Shown piece by piece: positions 35,040 to 45,709 of a DNA stretch of 64,000 bases. The notes under the pieces were generated by a model. The model was not told where the DNA came from. It saw nothing but the letters and a program-made list of their open reading frames with translations, and made no database searches. The position numbers and the translations under genes were made by a program. The number at the start of each line of letters is the position of its first letter. The stretch's first letter is position 1. The stretch lies in contig NZ_CAJRAF010000001.1 of assembly GCF_907164905.1 (NCBI RefSeq), forward strand, positions 965,001-1,029,000, written 5' to 3'. This stretch comes from Dyadobacter sp. CECT 9275 (lineage in GTDB: Bacteria; Bacteroidota; Bacteroidia; Cytophagales; Spirosomataceae).

Positions 35040-36713
35040 ATGAGATTTCGTTTATTTGTTATTTTCCTGATGATATCTCACAATTCTTTTGTTTCCGTGG
35101 CTCAGAAACTCTCAGCAGGTCCGCAGGTACTGACGTTCCATTCAGATTCCGACGATACCGAACAGCCCTATGGCCTATATATTCCGCAAAATTATGATGC
35201 TTCTAAAAAATACCCGCTGGTAGTAATGTTGCACGGGGCCGGGTCCAATCACAGGCTGGCATTAAGAAGGATTTTTGGCAAAAGTAATGTAGGAGATGAA
35301 ACGGATGTGGAAGCTTCGCGTTATTTCCCTAAGTGGGATGATGTCGATTACGTGGTTGTGACACCCTATGCCCGCGGTACAGCCGGATACCAGGGTATTC
35401 CTGAACAAGATGTATATGACGTCCTGGCCGATGCCCGCAGGCGGTTTAATATTGACGAAAACAGGATTTACCTCACCGGGTTATCCATGGGAGGCGGAGG
35501 GACACTTTGGATAGGCCTCACCCGGCCAGACATTTGGGCGGCGATTGCTCCTGTTTGCCCGGCACCCCCTCCCGGAACCTTTGGACTTGCCGCCAACTCC
35601 TTAAATTTTCCGGTTCATTTTTTTCATGGCGATGCGGATCCAACGGTTCCGGTGGAAGGAACAAGAAAATGGGTGTCTCATTTGCAGGATATCGGCGTAG
35701 AGGTGAGTTACAAAGAGTTTGTAGATGTAAAGCATGATAGCTGGGTTAGTGCGTATGACGCTGGCTTTATATTCGAATGGTTTAAGCCGGTTGTGAGGAA
35801 TCCTTTTCCCGACAAGGTTAATTTTGTAAGTAACAGATACAAGTATAACAAAGCCTATTGGGTGACCTTTGACCGTTTAAGCCAGGATAAGTATGCTGAA
35901 ATAGAAGCGAAGTTTGAGGGACCCAATCGGCTCACGATCTCGACAAAGGACCTGGACGGTTTTACACTCAGGTTAAAGGGGCATCCAAAATTTATTGACG
36001 GGAAGTCTGTGGAGCTTAAACTGGATGGTACCGCGCTGATTTCCGCAGGCGACAGTCTTATCTCGTTTTCAAGAACGGCAAAAGGCTGGTCACTAAAAAG
36101 TAGAGATGTCAGAAATACGGGATTGCAGAAAGAAAAGGGTGCCGAGGGACCCATATTTGACGCCTTCTCTTCCCGCCATATCTATGTCTACGGTACGGCG
36201 GATAATCCTGACGAAACCGAACGCAAAGCCCGGATAGCCATTGCCAACCAAGCGGCCAACTGGTCGTATTACCGTGGGGACTTTCTGGGGCGTGTGATGT
36301 TTTTTCCACGGGTTCTGGCTGACAAAGATTTAAGGCCAAGTGATCTGGAGGAATCCAATCTGATTCTTTTTGGAACAAAAGAAACCAATAGTGTCATTGC
36401 CAGGCATGCTGCTGTTTTACCCATACATTTGAATAGTTCAGCCAAGGACTACGGGCTTTTTTTTATTTTCCCGTCGAATGGCCGTTATCTGGTCATTAGT
36501 TCGGGCTTGCCCTGGTGGATGGGCGCAAAGGATTTGGGCCATCCTTTTGTGCCGGTTAATCATCGAAAACTAGCGGAATTGAAAGATTTTATTCTATTCA
36601 AAGAATCTCCTGAACAGATTGTAAGTGATGGATATTTTAACTCAAACTGGAAATTGCCTGATCACTCAAGGGAGGCTATGCAGCAGTCCGGTATCATAAC
36701 CGTGGCGAAGTAA
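35040..36713 (+). CDS. Exported alpha/beta-hydrolase (esterase/peptidase type) with unassigned C-terminal half
   Basis: 557 residues from ATG 35040 with a signal peptide (MRFRLFVIFLMISHNSFVSV, then AQ). Residues about 30-250 form an alpha/beta-hydrolase: YPLVVMLHGAGSN (oxyanion), the nucleophile elbow LTGLSMGGGGTLWIG with the catalytic Ser, acid Asp in FFHGDADPTVPVEG and His in VDVKHDSWVS. The layout is like PHB-depolymerase or carboxylesterase-type secreted enzymes. The remaining 300 residues look beta-rich, with a segment (ERKARIAIANQAANWSYYRG) I cannot assign. It precedes a Tat-like exported sugar isomerase by 26 nt, suggesting a small catabolic pair. The substrate is unknown. Confidence 0.83.
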   Translation: MRFRLFVIFLMISHNSFVSVAQKLSAGPQVLTFHSDSDDTEQPYGLYIPQNYDASKKYPLVVMLHGAGSNHRLALRRIFGKSNVGDETDVEASRYFPKWDDVDYVVVTPYARGTAGYQGIPEQDVYDVLADARRRFNIDENRIYLTGLSMGGGGTLWIGLTRPDIWAAIAPVCPAPPPGTFGLAANSLNFPVHFFHGDADPTVPVEGTRKWVSHLQDIGVEVSYKEFVDVKHDSWVSAYDAGFIFEWFKPVVRNPFPDKVNFVSNRYKYNKAYWVTFDRLSQDKYAEIEAKFEGPNRLTISTKDLDGFTLRLKGHPKFIDGKSVELKLDGTALISAGDSLISFSRTAKGWSLKSRDVRNTGLQKEKGAEGPIFDAFSSRHIYVYGTADNPDETERKARIAIANQAANWSYYRGDFLGRVMFFPRVLADKDLRPSDLEESNLILFGTKETNSVIARHAAVLPIHLNSSAKDYGLFFIFPSNGRYLVISSGLPWWMGAKDLGHPFVPVNHRKLAELKDFILFKESPEQIVSDGYFNSNWKLPDHSREAMQQSGIITVAK

Positions 36714-36739
36714 TCAACTCATTTAAACCGAACCAATGA

Positions 36740-37627
36740 ATGAAAAACATCGATCAAATATCCCGCAAATCGTTTATTAAAGCGAGTGTTGCGGCACTGG
36801 CCATGCCTTTCGTTTCAAAGCTTAATATGGAGACAAAAGCGGCCTCGAAGATAGGCTTGCAGTTGTATACGCTGCGTGACGACATTGCGAAAGATATGGA
36901 AGGCACACTTAGAAAAGTAGCAGCCATAGGTTATAAAGAGATAGAACTTTATGGTTACTCCGACGGTAAGTTTTTTGGTAAAAGGGCCAAGGAACTAAGA
37001 AGTTTTCTTAAAAGTATTGGTCTCAACCCTATTAGCGGGCATTATGGCGCAGGTGTTGAAAATAGGAAGGCTATAGGAACTTTAAGTAATAGCTGGCAGC
37101 AGGCCGTGGATGATGCCGCAGAACTTGGACAGAAATATGTGAACTGCGCATATCTTACACCCAAAGAAAGAACATTGGATGGATATAAAAGTTATGTAGA
37201 GCTATTCAATAGGGCAGGTGAGGTAGCTAAAAAAGCGGGACTTCAGTTCGGGTATCATAATCACGATTTTGAATTCATGAATTTGGAAGGAATCGTGCCT
37301 TACGATATTATAGCCGGGCAAACGGACCCGAGCCTGGTGAAACTGGAACTCGATCTTTACTGGGTGGTGAAGGCGGGGATTAATCCTGTGGACTTGTTTA
37401 GGAAGTATCCGGGGCGTTTCCCGCTGTGGCATGTGAAAGATATGGAAAAAGGCCCTGAAAAATCCTATGCAGAAGTTGGAACAGGAAGTATCGATTTTGG
37501 TAAGATATTCGCGGAACGTAAGCTATCAGGTATGACACATTTTTTTGTAGAGCAGGATGTTGCAAAAATACCTGCTCTACAGGCAATTCAGATCAGTTAC
37601 GACAACCTGATAAAGATGAAGGTGTAA
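36740..37627 (+). CDS. Exported sugar phosphate isomerase/epimerase-type TIM-barrel protein
   Basis: 295 residues. The start SRKSFIKASVAALAMPFVSK is Tat-like (SRKxFIK in place of SRRxFLK), common in Bacteroidota xylose-isomerase-like proteins. The AP-endonuclease-2/TIM barrel shows the metal-site motifs IGLQLYTLRDD, EIELYGY, FGYHNHDFEF (His), VKLELDLYWVVKAG, LWHVKDME and EVGTGSIDFG. Such proteins isomerise or epimerise sugars or inositols; the substrate is unknown. It is probably co-transcribed with the preceding esterase. Confidence 0.87.
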   Translation: MKNIDQISRKSFIKASVAALAMPFVSKLNMETKAASKIGLQLYTLRDDIAKDMEGTLRKVAAIGYKEIELYGYSDGKFFGKRAKELRSFLKSIGLNPISGHYGAGVENRKAIGTLSNSWQQAVDDAAELGQKYVNCAYLTPKERTLDGYKSYVELFNRAGEVAKKAGLQFGYHNHDFEFMNLEGIVPYDIIAGQTDPSLVKLELDLYWVVKAGINPVDLFRKYPGRFPLWHVKDMEKGPEKSYAEVGTGSIDFGKIFAERKLSGMTHFFVEQDVAKIPALQAIQISYDNLIKMKV

Positions 37628-37661
37628 CCCGTATGAAAATATTATTGACTGCTAAAACGAA

Positions 37662-37690
37662 AAGACCCGGTCGCATAGCTGCCGGGTCTT
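37662..37690. terminator. Terminator shared by the isomerase gene and the atp operon
   Basis: AAGACCCGG (37662-37670) and CCGGGTCTT (37682-37690) form a perfect 9-bp GC-rich stem with an 11-nt loop. It ends the atp operon on the minus strand 23 nt after atpH. Confidence 0.8.
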
Positions 37691-37712
37691 CTACATTATG
37701 CAGATAAAAAAA

Positions 37713-38249
37713 TTATTTCACTAACTGAAGCTTTAGCTCATTGAGGCGGCTTCTGAGGGATGCATCCACCTGGCGATCATTCACACGGAGCAAATACCCG
37801 CCGATCAGGCTTTCATCCAGTTTTTCTTCCAGTTCCACGGTTTTGCCTGTTGCAGACGCAACGATATCCGTGAACTGTTTTCTGAGTTCTTCATTAAGCG
37901 GAGTGGTTGTAGTCACAGTCGCTTTCTGAATACCCTGAAGATTATTATAAGCAATCAGAAACTCGTCTGCTATTGAATCCAGTATCGCCTCTCTGTTCTT
38001 TTTGGTGATAATGGTAAAAATTGCATAGGTCACCGGGTTCACTCTGGCTTCGAAAATAGATTTAAGGATACCCAATTTTTTTTCGTGACGAACCACCGGG
38101 CTTTTCAGGGCCAGCATCAAACCACGATTGTTATCGACCGTATCTTTAAATAATTTCATATCTTCATACACCGCCTCAAGAACATTCTGTTCCCTGGCAA
38201 GCTCTATGAGCGACTTGGCATATCTGGAAGCAACAATACTTACTGACAT
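37713..38249 (-). CDS. atpH: ATP synthase F1 subunit delta
   Basis: 178 residues of the OSCP/delta family: IVASRYAKSLIELAREQNVL at the N-terminus, FINIITKKNREAILDSI-like central helix (here FTIITKKNREAILDSIADEF), and the C-terminal VELEEKLDESLIGGYLLRVN, then DRQVDASLRSRLNELK. It links F1 to the peripheral stalk. It is the last gene of this operon: a terminator and a convergent gene follow, so atpA and atpG are not adjacent as they are in most bacteria. Confidence 0.95.
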   Translation of the reverse strand: MSVSIVASRYAKSLIELAREQNVLEAVYEDMKLFKDTVDNNRGLMLALKSPVVRHEKKLGILKSIFEARVNPVTYAIFTIITKKNREAILDSIADEFLIAYNNLQGIQKATVTTTTPLNEELRKQFTDIVASATGKTVELEEKLDESLIGGYLLRVNDRQVDASLRSRLNELKLQLVK

Positions 38250-38282
38250 CTTAAATCAATTTTAGTAACTGTAAGGAAAGAA

Positions 38283-38777
38283 TTAATTCAAACGGGCTGC
38301 GGAAGCTAAATCTGCAACCAGTTTTTCCTGAGCTTCTTTGTCTTTCAATTCCCTTTTCAGCACCTTTTCAGCAATTTCAATAGACAAAACAGCTACTTCG
38401 TTACGTATTTTGGCAACGGCAACCTGCTGTTCGTTACGGATTGTTTCACGAGCGCTGTCGATTATTTTCTGAGCCTCAGCGGCTGCTTTGTTTTTCGACT
38501 CGGCAATGGTACGATCAGCGGCATCTTTAGCATCTCTCAGGATACTGTCACGAACTGCATTTGCTTCAGCAATAAGTTTCTCGTTGTCTGATTTAAGCTG
38601 AGCCATTTCTGCCCTTGTTCTTTCGGCAAGATCTAACGCACCCTGTATTTCATTTTCCCGCGCTTTCAAACCACTGATAATTGGTTTCCAGGCAAACTTG
38701 GCAAGGATGAAAACGACGAGTAAAAATACTACCAGCATCCAGAAAATAAGACCTGGGTTCGGAGTAAGCAATGACAT
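38283..38777 (-). CDS. atpF: ATP synthase F0 subunit b
   Basis: 164 residues: an N-terminal membrane helix (PGLIFWMLVVFLLVVFILAK) followed by a long charged helix rich in Ala, Glu and Lys (SDNEKLIAEANAVRD and ESKNKAAAEAQKIIDSARE), the dimeric stalk of F0F1. The spacing to atpH is 33 nt. The gap to atpE upstream is unusually long (180 nt) and contains hairpins. Confidence 0.95.
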   Translation of the reverse strand: MSLLTPNPGLIFWMLVVFLLVVFILAKFAWKPIISGLKARENEIQGALDLAERTRAEMAQLKSDNEKLIAEANAVRDSILRDAKDAADRTIAESKNKAAAEAQKIIDSARETIRNEQQVAVAKIRNEVAVLSIEIAEKVLKRELKDKEAQEKLVADLASAARLN

Positions 38778-38858
38778 ATAGTTAGATGAGTTTTAAGGTT
38801 TTAAATTTTTTATAGCGAAGATAAGATTTACTTCCGCGATGCTCTTTTTTTATTAAAA

Positions 38859-38885
38859 TCCGTGAAAGCCTAATGCTTTCACGGG
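38859..38885 (-). other. Intercistronic hairpin between atpE and atpF
   Basis: CCGTGAAAGC (38860-38869) pairs perfectly with GCTTTCACGG (38875-38884), with a 5-nt loop and one flanking GU pair. Two smaller stems lie between it and atpE: CTGAC-CTAAT-GTCAG and ACGGG-N7-CCCGT. On the atp strand it is followed by ATTTTAAT, not a full U-run, so partial termination or mRNA protection is more likely than full termination. Confidence 0.55.
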
Positions 38886-38957
38886 AGTTTTTTTGCCAAA
38901 CCCCTGACCTAATGTCAGCGGAATATAGCTTCTACGGGGATTAAACCCGTGATACCA

Positions 38958-40363
<1,406 letters not shown>

Positions 40364-40387
40364 AAATGCTTGAAATACTATGCTTTG

Positions 40388-40747
40388 TCAATCGCGGCGC
40401 AAGTTACAATACAAACCATATATTTCAAAGCCAGTGTAAAATAAATAGAGTGCAAAAAAGTTGATAACGAATATAAATGAGTCAGTTAGCCCGTTATATA
40501 AAAATAACGCAATAAAAATTATACTGAGAATTAGCCTTCCTACAATTGTTGTAAGATAAAAACTGACAAATTTTTTGCTGTTATCACGCAGGCCGTATTC
40601 CATCAGCCGGTGAATGAGAAATGAGACACCGAGGAAAAATGCCAGAATGTACCATATCTGATAATGTATCCAGGCTGGGTTGAAAAAGTGTTGTACTAAA
40701 AATAATACAATTCCGATTGAAATTGTGGCGTACACGGTTCGCAACAT
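40388..40747 (-). CDS. AtpI-like four-helix membrane protein of the atp operon
   Basis: 119 residues from ATG 40747, 16 nt after the atpZ stop. Four membrane helices (TVYATISIGIVLFLVQHFF, YQIWYILAFFLGVSFLIHRL, YLTTIVGRLILSIIFIALFL, FIFVINFFALYLFYTGFEIY). This is the position and shape of AtpI, the assembly factor for the c-ring, but direct similarity is weak, so the name is positional inference. Confidence 0.78.
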   Translation of the reverse strand: MLRTVYATISIGIVLFLVQHFFNPAWIHYQIWYILAFFLGVSFLIHRLMEYGLRDNSKKFVSFYLTTIVGRLILSIIFIALFLYNGLTDSFIFVINFFALYLFYTGFEIYGLYCNLRRD

Positions 40748-40763
40748 ATAATCTTTTGTAAAA

Positions 40764-40997
40764 TTAGACTTTGGGCATGTTTCTGATAAGTAAATACAGG
40801 GAAGCCCCAATAGAGGCAAGCGAAAGTACAAGCGTCCAGACCGGTGTCCCGTTTTGCTGCCATAGGTCTATCCGATAGCCGGCATAAGTGAAAACGAGGA
40901 TGGTACCCAGCATTTGCATGGCCATTCCCGAATATTTCAGAATATTGGATGAGCGTTTCGGAAAGCCATCCGGGTTGTTGCTGCGGGGTTCCTTCAT
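40764..40997 (-). CDS. atpZ: AtpZ/AtpI family protein
   Basis: 77 residues with two helices (MAMQMLGTILVFTYAGYRID and WTLVLSLASIGASLYLLIRN) and the AtpZ hallmark GYRIDLW after the first helix. It opens the atp operon. AtpZ and AtpI together are proposed to form a Mg2+/Ca2+ channel or to help c-ring assembly. Divergent to porW/sprE, with 127 bp between. Confidence 0.85.
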   Translation of the reverse strand: MKEPRSNNPDGFPKRSSNILKYSGMAMQMLGTILVFTYAGYRIDLWQQNGTPVWTLVLSLASIGASLYLLIRNMPKV

Positions 40998-41031
40998 GTG
41001 CGTCTTTCGAAAATATAGGTAAAGTTGCGTC

Positions 41032-41039
41032 TATTTTTG
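41032..41039 (+). promoter_or_regulatory. Possible -7 element of porW/sprE
   Basis: TATTTTTG matches TAnnTTTG, 85 nt before the GTG start. There is no TTG at standard distance, so it is a weak candidate. Confidence 0.3.
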
Positions 41040-41124
41040 TAAATGGCGTTATCTTCGATACGTATTTGAAAAAAATACCGTTTTAGGGATACCCGGCGAA
41101 AAATCAAATTTAAAATCCCCGTCA

Positions 41125-43335
41125 GTGATCAGTCGAAGCCTATCATATTTTCTGTCTGTAATTTACGTCCTCTTAATTACCTGTTGTTTTAGTGCTTGTT
41201 CACAATACAGCAGCAGGCCCGGCGCAGTTACCTTTCATAACGTATCGTCGCGGTACAACGCTTATTTTATAGCAGAGCAGGATTTGAACGAGGCTGAGTT
41301 CACGATGAAAAAAGCTTACCGTGAGGATTACAACCAACTGGTACCGATCCTGTATCCAATGGACTCTGTCCTTTCACAATCGGTAAAACCCCAGCTCCTT
41401 GATGCCATTAAAAAGGCGTCCATCGTGGCAGAAAAACATCAGAATAGCAAATGGCTGGACAACAGTTACATCATTTTAGGGAAATCGAGGCTTTATCTGG
41501 GAGAATGGGCGGATGGTCTGGAGGCACTTCGTTATGTGTACGCCAACGGCAAGGATGAGAGTGATAAAAATGATGCACTTATTTTGTTAATGCGTGCCTA
41601 TATCATTAAAAAGGATTTTTCGAATGCCCTGGGTGTAGCCGAGTACCTGAGTGGGCAGGCCATGAAAAAGGCTTCTATCAAAAACTTTTACCTTACCAAA
41701 GCCTATCTGCACCAGCAAAATGGAGAGTACCTCACCTCCGTTGCTATTCTGGAAGAGACTTTCCCGCTTCTGGAGAAATCGCCGGAAACAGCCCGGATTC
41801 ATTTTGCGGCTGCGCAGATGTATGACAAAATGGGGCAATATGCTTTGGCCAACAAACATTATAAGAGTGTGAGCCGGAACAAACCCGGATATGACCTTGG
41901 GTTTTATTCATCCATGAATTCTCTTCAGAACCGTGTTTTTTTAAATCCCAAAACAGATCTTTCTTCCATTGGCTTCAATAAAATGCTTCGGGATCGTAAG
42001 AATGAAGACCTGAAAGACAGGATTTATTTTACTATGGGGCTGCTGGCCGAACACAGGAAGGAAATACCTAAGGCATTGGATTACTTGCAAAAGGCGGTTG
42101 CATCCGGCGGGAAAAATCAAGTCCAAAAGGCCTATACGTATCTTCAGCTGGCCCGTATTAATTACGAATCCCTCGAAAGGTTTGACCTCTCAAAAGCTTA
42201 TTACGATAGTGCGCTGACTGTACTTCCGAGTGAAGTTCCTGAGTACCGGTTAGTTTCGGATAGAAAGAAAGCATTAGATGCCTTTGTAACACAGTTTAAC
42301 ATTGTGTACGCTGAGGACAGCCTTCAGAAACTGGCGCAGTTGAATCCGGCTGCTCTGGATAACCGGATTGATCAGATCATAGAAGAGAAAGAGAGAGCCC
42401 GGATTGAGCAGGAAAAAAAAGCAAAGGCTGATCTGGCCAAAGCGAAGAACACCGGTTCACCGATCGCTTTGGCTCCGTCGGGACCTATTGGTATCGGAAA
42501 TGAACGGCGGTGGGAGCTTTACGATGCTGCTCTTGTGAATCAGGGTAAGATTGAGTTCCGCCGGACCTGGGGGAACCGGGTTCTTGAAGATAACTGGAGA
42601 AGAAGTACTAAACAGGCTCAGGTAATTGCTGCTAATAACCCTGTAGCTGTTGATTCGGTTGCTAAAAGCGAGCCTGTTGAAGAAGTAATGACCAAAGGCA
42701 GCCCGGCGTGGATGGCTTTGCATGAAACTTTAAAGAAAAATATCCCGCTCACCGAAGCGCAGCTGCTCGATTCCCGGAAAAGAAAAGAAGATGCGCTGTA
42801 TAATCTTGGTAAAATTTACAGGTTTGACCTCAAGGAACCTGTGCCCTCGGTAGCAACTTTCAAGCGGTTGTTAAATGAATTTCCGAATACTCAGTATAAA
42901 GATGAAATTTACTATCTTCTATACCTTACACTGGAAGATACCTCTCCTGATAAGCTAACGTGGCGTTCCAAACTGCTCAATGAGTTCCCCAATTCGACAT
43001 ACGCCCGGCTGGTCAGTGATAAAGCTGCGGAGAGCAGAGAAGCGGCCGGGGCCAATAACCCGCTGAAGGCCTACGAGGATGCTTATATGCTTTATTCAAA
43101 AGGGGAATTTAACAAGGCACTGGAAGATGTTGAGAAAAATTTACCGGCATACAAAGGAAGTATCATGGAAGACAAATTTGCCCTTCTGAGAGTTTTTATG
43201 ATAGGTAAAGTACGCGGTAAGGAAGCTTATACCCAGGCTATTGGAGAGTTTATCCGGCTTTACCCGAATAGTATATACTTGCCACGCCTCAAGGAAATGC
43301 AGGAACTCGGCACATTATCGGCCGGAAAGAGATAA
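41125..43335 (+). CDS. porW: T9SS periplasmic lipoprotein PorW/SprE-like, TPR protein
   Basis: 736 residues from a GTG start giving a lipoprotein signal: SYFLSVIYVLLITCCFSA then Cys25. The mature start (FHNVSSRYNAYFIAEQDLNE, then YREDYNQLVPILYP) is the characteristic opening of PorW/SprE, the TPR-rich lipoproteins needed for type IX secretion and gliding. TPR-like repeats fill 80-380, a low-complexity charged region (EEKERARIEQEKKAKADLAK) lies near 425-445, and further TPRs fill 550-730. The T9SS-CTD subtilase in this window shows that such a system operates here. Gene name by family resemblance; 736 residues is shorter than Flavobacterium SprE. Confidence 0.82.
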   Translation: MISRSLSYFLSVIYVLLITCCFSACSQYSSRPGAVTFHNVSSRYNAYFIAEQDLNEAEFTMKKAYREDYNQLVPILYPMDSVLSQSVKPQLLDAIKKASIVAEKHQNSKWLDNSYIILGKSRLYLGEWADGLEALRYVYANGKDESDKNDALILLMRAYIIKKDFSNALGVAEYLSGQAMKKASIKNFYLTKAYLHQQNGEYLTSVAILEETFPLLEKSPETARIHFAAAQMYDKMGQYALANKHYKSVSRNKPGYDLGFYSSMNSLQNRVFLNPKTDLSSIGFNKMLRDRKNEDLKDRIYFTMGLLAEHRKEIPKALDYLQKAVASGGKNQVQKAYTYLQLARINYESLERFDLSKAYYDSALTVLPSEVPEYRLVSDRKKALDAFVTQFNIVYAEDSLQKLAQLNPAALDNRIDQIIEEKERARIEQEKKAKADLAKAKNTGSPIALAPSGPIGIGNERRWELYDAALVNQGKIEFRRTWGNRVLEDNWRRSTKQAQVIAANNPVAVDSVAKSEPVEEVMTKGSPAWMALHETLKKNIPLTEAQLLDSRKRKEDALYNLGKIYRFDLKEPVPSVATFKRLLNEFPNTQYKDEIYYLLYLTLEDTSPDKLTWRSKLLNEFPNSTYARLVSDKAAESREAAGANNPLKAYEDAYMLYSKGEFNKALEDVEKNLPAYKGSIMEDKFALLRVFMIGKVRGKEAYTQAIGEFIRLYPNSIYLPRLKEMQELGTLSAGKR

Positions 43336-43385
43336 TGCCTGTAAATTGTATTTTTGTTTTTTAATTTAGAAAAGTCGCCCCACAT

Positions 43386-45683
43386 ATGTTTGAATTGCAA
43401 CCAGGAAAATACCGTCGCAGTATTCTCCGATTATGGCGGTTTGCCGGAATCGGACTGGGATTGATTATTTTATATCTGATAGCTGTAAGCTATAATTTCC
43501 TGTGGCTTTTCGGCGGAATGCCGGACCTGAAAACACTGGAGAATCCTAAAAGTGAGCTTGCTTCCGAGCTAATATCTGAAGATGGTAAATCTCTGGGTAA
43601 ATACTTTTTCGAAAACCGTACACCTATTGATATTGGGCAGGTCTCTCCCAACCTGATTGAAGCGCTTGTAGCCACTGAGGATGCCCGTTTTGTAAATCAT
43701 TCGGGAATAGATGCCAGAAGCTTGCTGCGGGTTGTAAAGGGTCTGATTTCTGCAAATTCCAGTTCAGGAGGTGGTAGCACACTTACGCAGCAGGTTGCCA
43801 AAAACCTCTTCAATACCCGTTCTGAGGAATATGAAGGACTTTTGGGTAAAATTCCGCTGGTCCGGATCGTGATCGCGAAAACAAAGGAATGGATGCTTGC
43901 TGTGATATTGGAACGGAAATATACCAAGCAGGAGATCATGCAGATGTATCTGAACACGGTATCTTTTGGGAACAATACTTATGGCATCAAAGTAGCGGCT
44001 AAAACCTATTTCAACCGGGAAGCATCCGATCTCACGGTCAATGAGGCTGCCCTGCTTGTGGGGATGCTGCAGAACCCTACCTTGTACAATCCGCTCAGAT
44101 TTCCGACCAACGCACTTAACCGCAGAAATACTGTATTGGCCCAAATGGTTAAATACGAATATCTGCCGGAAGACAAATTCGAAGATTATAAGTCAAAACC
44201 GCTGGGCCTTAATTTTACGGTGGATAGCCATAATACGGGGTTGGCGCCCTATTTCCGTGAGTCGATGCGGGGGTATCTCAAAAGCTGGGTGAAATTATAT
44301 AATGAGGAGCATGGCCGAAACTTTGACCTCTACACCAGCGGACTCAGAATTTACACTACCATTGACTCTCGTATGCAACAGTATCAGGAAGAGGCTGTTA
44401 CGCAGCACATGAAGGAACAGCAACGCCTTTTTGACGAGCATTGGAAAGGGAGAAACCCTTGGGTTTTTGACAATGGGAAAGAAATGCCTGGTTTTATTGA
44501 CAGGGCGGTCAGAAGCTCCGCGCATTTTATTGCTCTCAAAAACGAGGTAGGAGAAGAAGAAGCATGGAAAGTAATGAGAAGGCCTTATCAGATGAAGGTT
44601 TTTTCCTGGGATGGAGAAAAAACGGTTACCATGAGCCCCATAGATTCCATCAAGTACTATAAAAGATTGTTGCGGATCGGTATGATGTCAATGGATCCCC
44701 GCAATGGGCGTGTGAAGGCGTGGGTAGGTGGTATTAATTTTAAATACCTTAAATATGATCACGTTAAACAAGGAAAGAGACAGCCCGGATCAACATTCAA
44801 GCCTTTTGTTTACCTTTCAGCGCTGGACAAAAACTTTCTTACTCCCTGTGATCATTTAACCGATGCGCCTGTTTATTTCGGGCCGGAGGAAGGCGCTTAT
44901 GGTGGATGGACGCCGAAAAACTCTAATAACAAATACTCCTATCAGAGCTTATCATTGAGACAGGCTTTGGGGAAATCTGTAAATACCATCAGTGCTCAGA
45001 TCATGAAAATGGTTAAACCGAAGGCCGTTGTGGAGTATGCGCACAAGCTTGGTATTACTACTCCGTTAAAAGAGGTTCCATCACTTTGCCTCGGTATCAG
45101 TGAAGTTTCGGTGTATGATATGGTGGGAGCATACTGCTCGTTTGCAAATGGGGGGCATCGTGCTGAACCCATGACCATACTGAAGATCGAAGATAGGGAT
45201 GGTAATCTTTTGCAGGAGTTTTATCCAAAGCAGAACCAGGAGATCAGTGCCAATATGGCGTATGACATGCTGTATCTGATGCGAGGTGCCGTGGAAGACC
45301 CGGGTGGTACTGCGGGCAGGTTGAGGCAGTATGGCGTGACGGAGGGAAATGAAATTGCTGCGAAAACTGGTACTACTTCCAATTATTCGGATGGATGGTT
45401 TATGGGAATGACGCAAAACCTGGTGTCGGGAGTTTGGGTGGGAGGTGAAGACCGGAGCATACACTTTCGTACCATGGCGCTGGGGCAGGGGGGGCGTATC
45501 GCTATGCCTGCCTGGGGGCTTTTCATGCAAAAGGTTTATAATGACCCGACACTTCAGCAATATCGCAAAGGACCGTTTAACAAACCTGAAAATTATATCC
45601 GCGACTGCGGCAAGGTTCAGTCGGACAGCACAGATACTTACATACCTCCTTCCCGTTCCGATGACGAGGGGGTTTTATTTTAA
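43386..45683 (+). CDS. Bifunctional penicillin-binding protein 1 (GT51 + transpeptidase)
   Basis: 765 residues. N-terminal membrane anchor (GIGLGLIILYLIAVSYNFLW). GT51 glycosyltransferase with catalytic Glu98 (ATEDARFVNHSGID) and SGGGSTLTQQVAKNLF at 127-142. Transpeptidase with Ser469-x-x-Lys472 (QPGSTFKPF), SVNT and KTGT at 660-663. It polymerises and cross-links peptidoglycan in the periplasm and is a class A PBP (PBP1a type). It follows porW/sprE by 50 nt on the same strand and precedes glycerate kinase. Confidence 0.95.
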   Translation: MFELQPGKYRRSILRLWRFAGIGLGLIILYLIAVSYNFLWLFGGMPDLKTLENPKSELASELISEDGKSLGKYFFENRTPIDIGQVSPNLIEALVATEDARFVNHSGIDARSLLRVVKGLISANSSSGGGSTLTQQVAKNLFNTRSEEYEGLLGKIPLVRIVIAKTKEWMLAVILERKYTKQEIMQMYLNTVSFGNNTYGIKVAAKTYFNREASDLTVNEAALLVGMLQNPTLYNPLRFPTNALNRRNTVLAQMVKYEYLPEDKFEDYKSKPLGLNFTVDSHNTGLAPYFRESMRGYLKSWVKLYNEEHGRNFDLYTSGLRIYTTIDSRMQQYQEEAVTQHMKEQQRLFDEHWKGRNPWVFDNGKEMPGFIDRAVRSSAHFIALKNEVGEEEAWKVMRRPYQMKVFSWDGEKTVTMSPIDSIKYYKRLLRIGMMSMDPRNGRVKAWVGGINFKYLKYDHVKQGKRQPGSTFKPFVYLSALDKNFLTPCDHLTDAPVYFGPEEGAYGGWTPKNSNNKYSYQSLSLRQALGKSVNTISAQIMKMVKPKAVVEYAHKLGITTPLKEVPSLCLGISEVSVYDMVGAYCSFANGGHRAEPMTILKIEDRDGNLLQEFYPKQNQEISANMAYDMLYLMRGAVEDPGGTAGRLRQYGVTEGNEIAAKTGTTSNYSDGWFMGMTQNLVSGVWVGGEDRSIHFRTMALGQGGRIAMPAWGLFMQKVYNDPTLQQYRKGPFNKPENYIRDCGKVQSDSTDTYIPPSRSDDEGVLF

Positions 45684-45709
45684 TACAAAATCAGTTACCC
45701 AACTCACAG

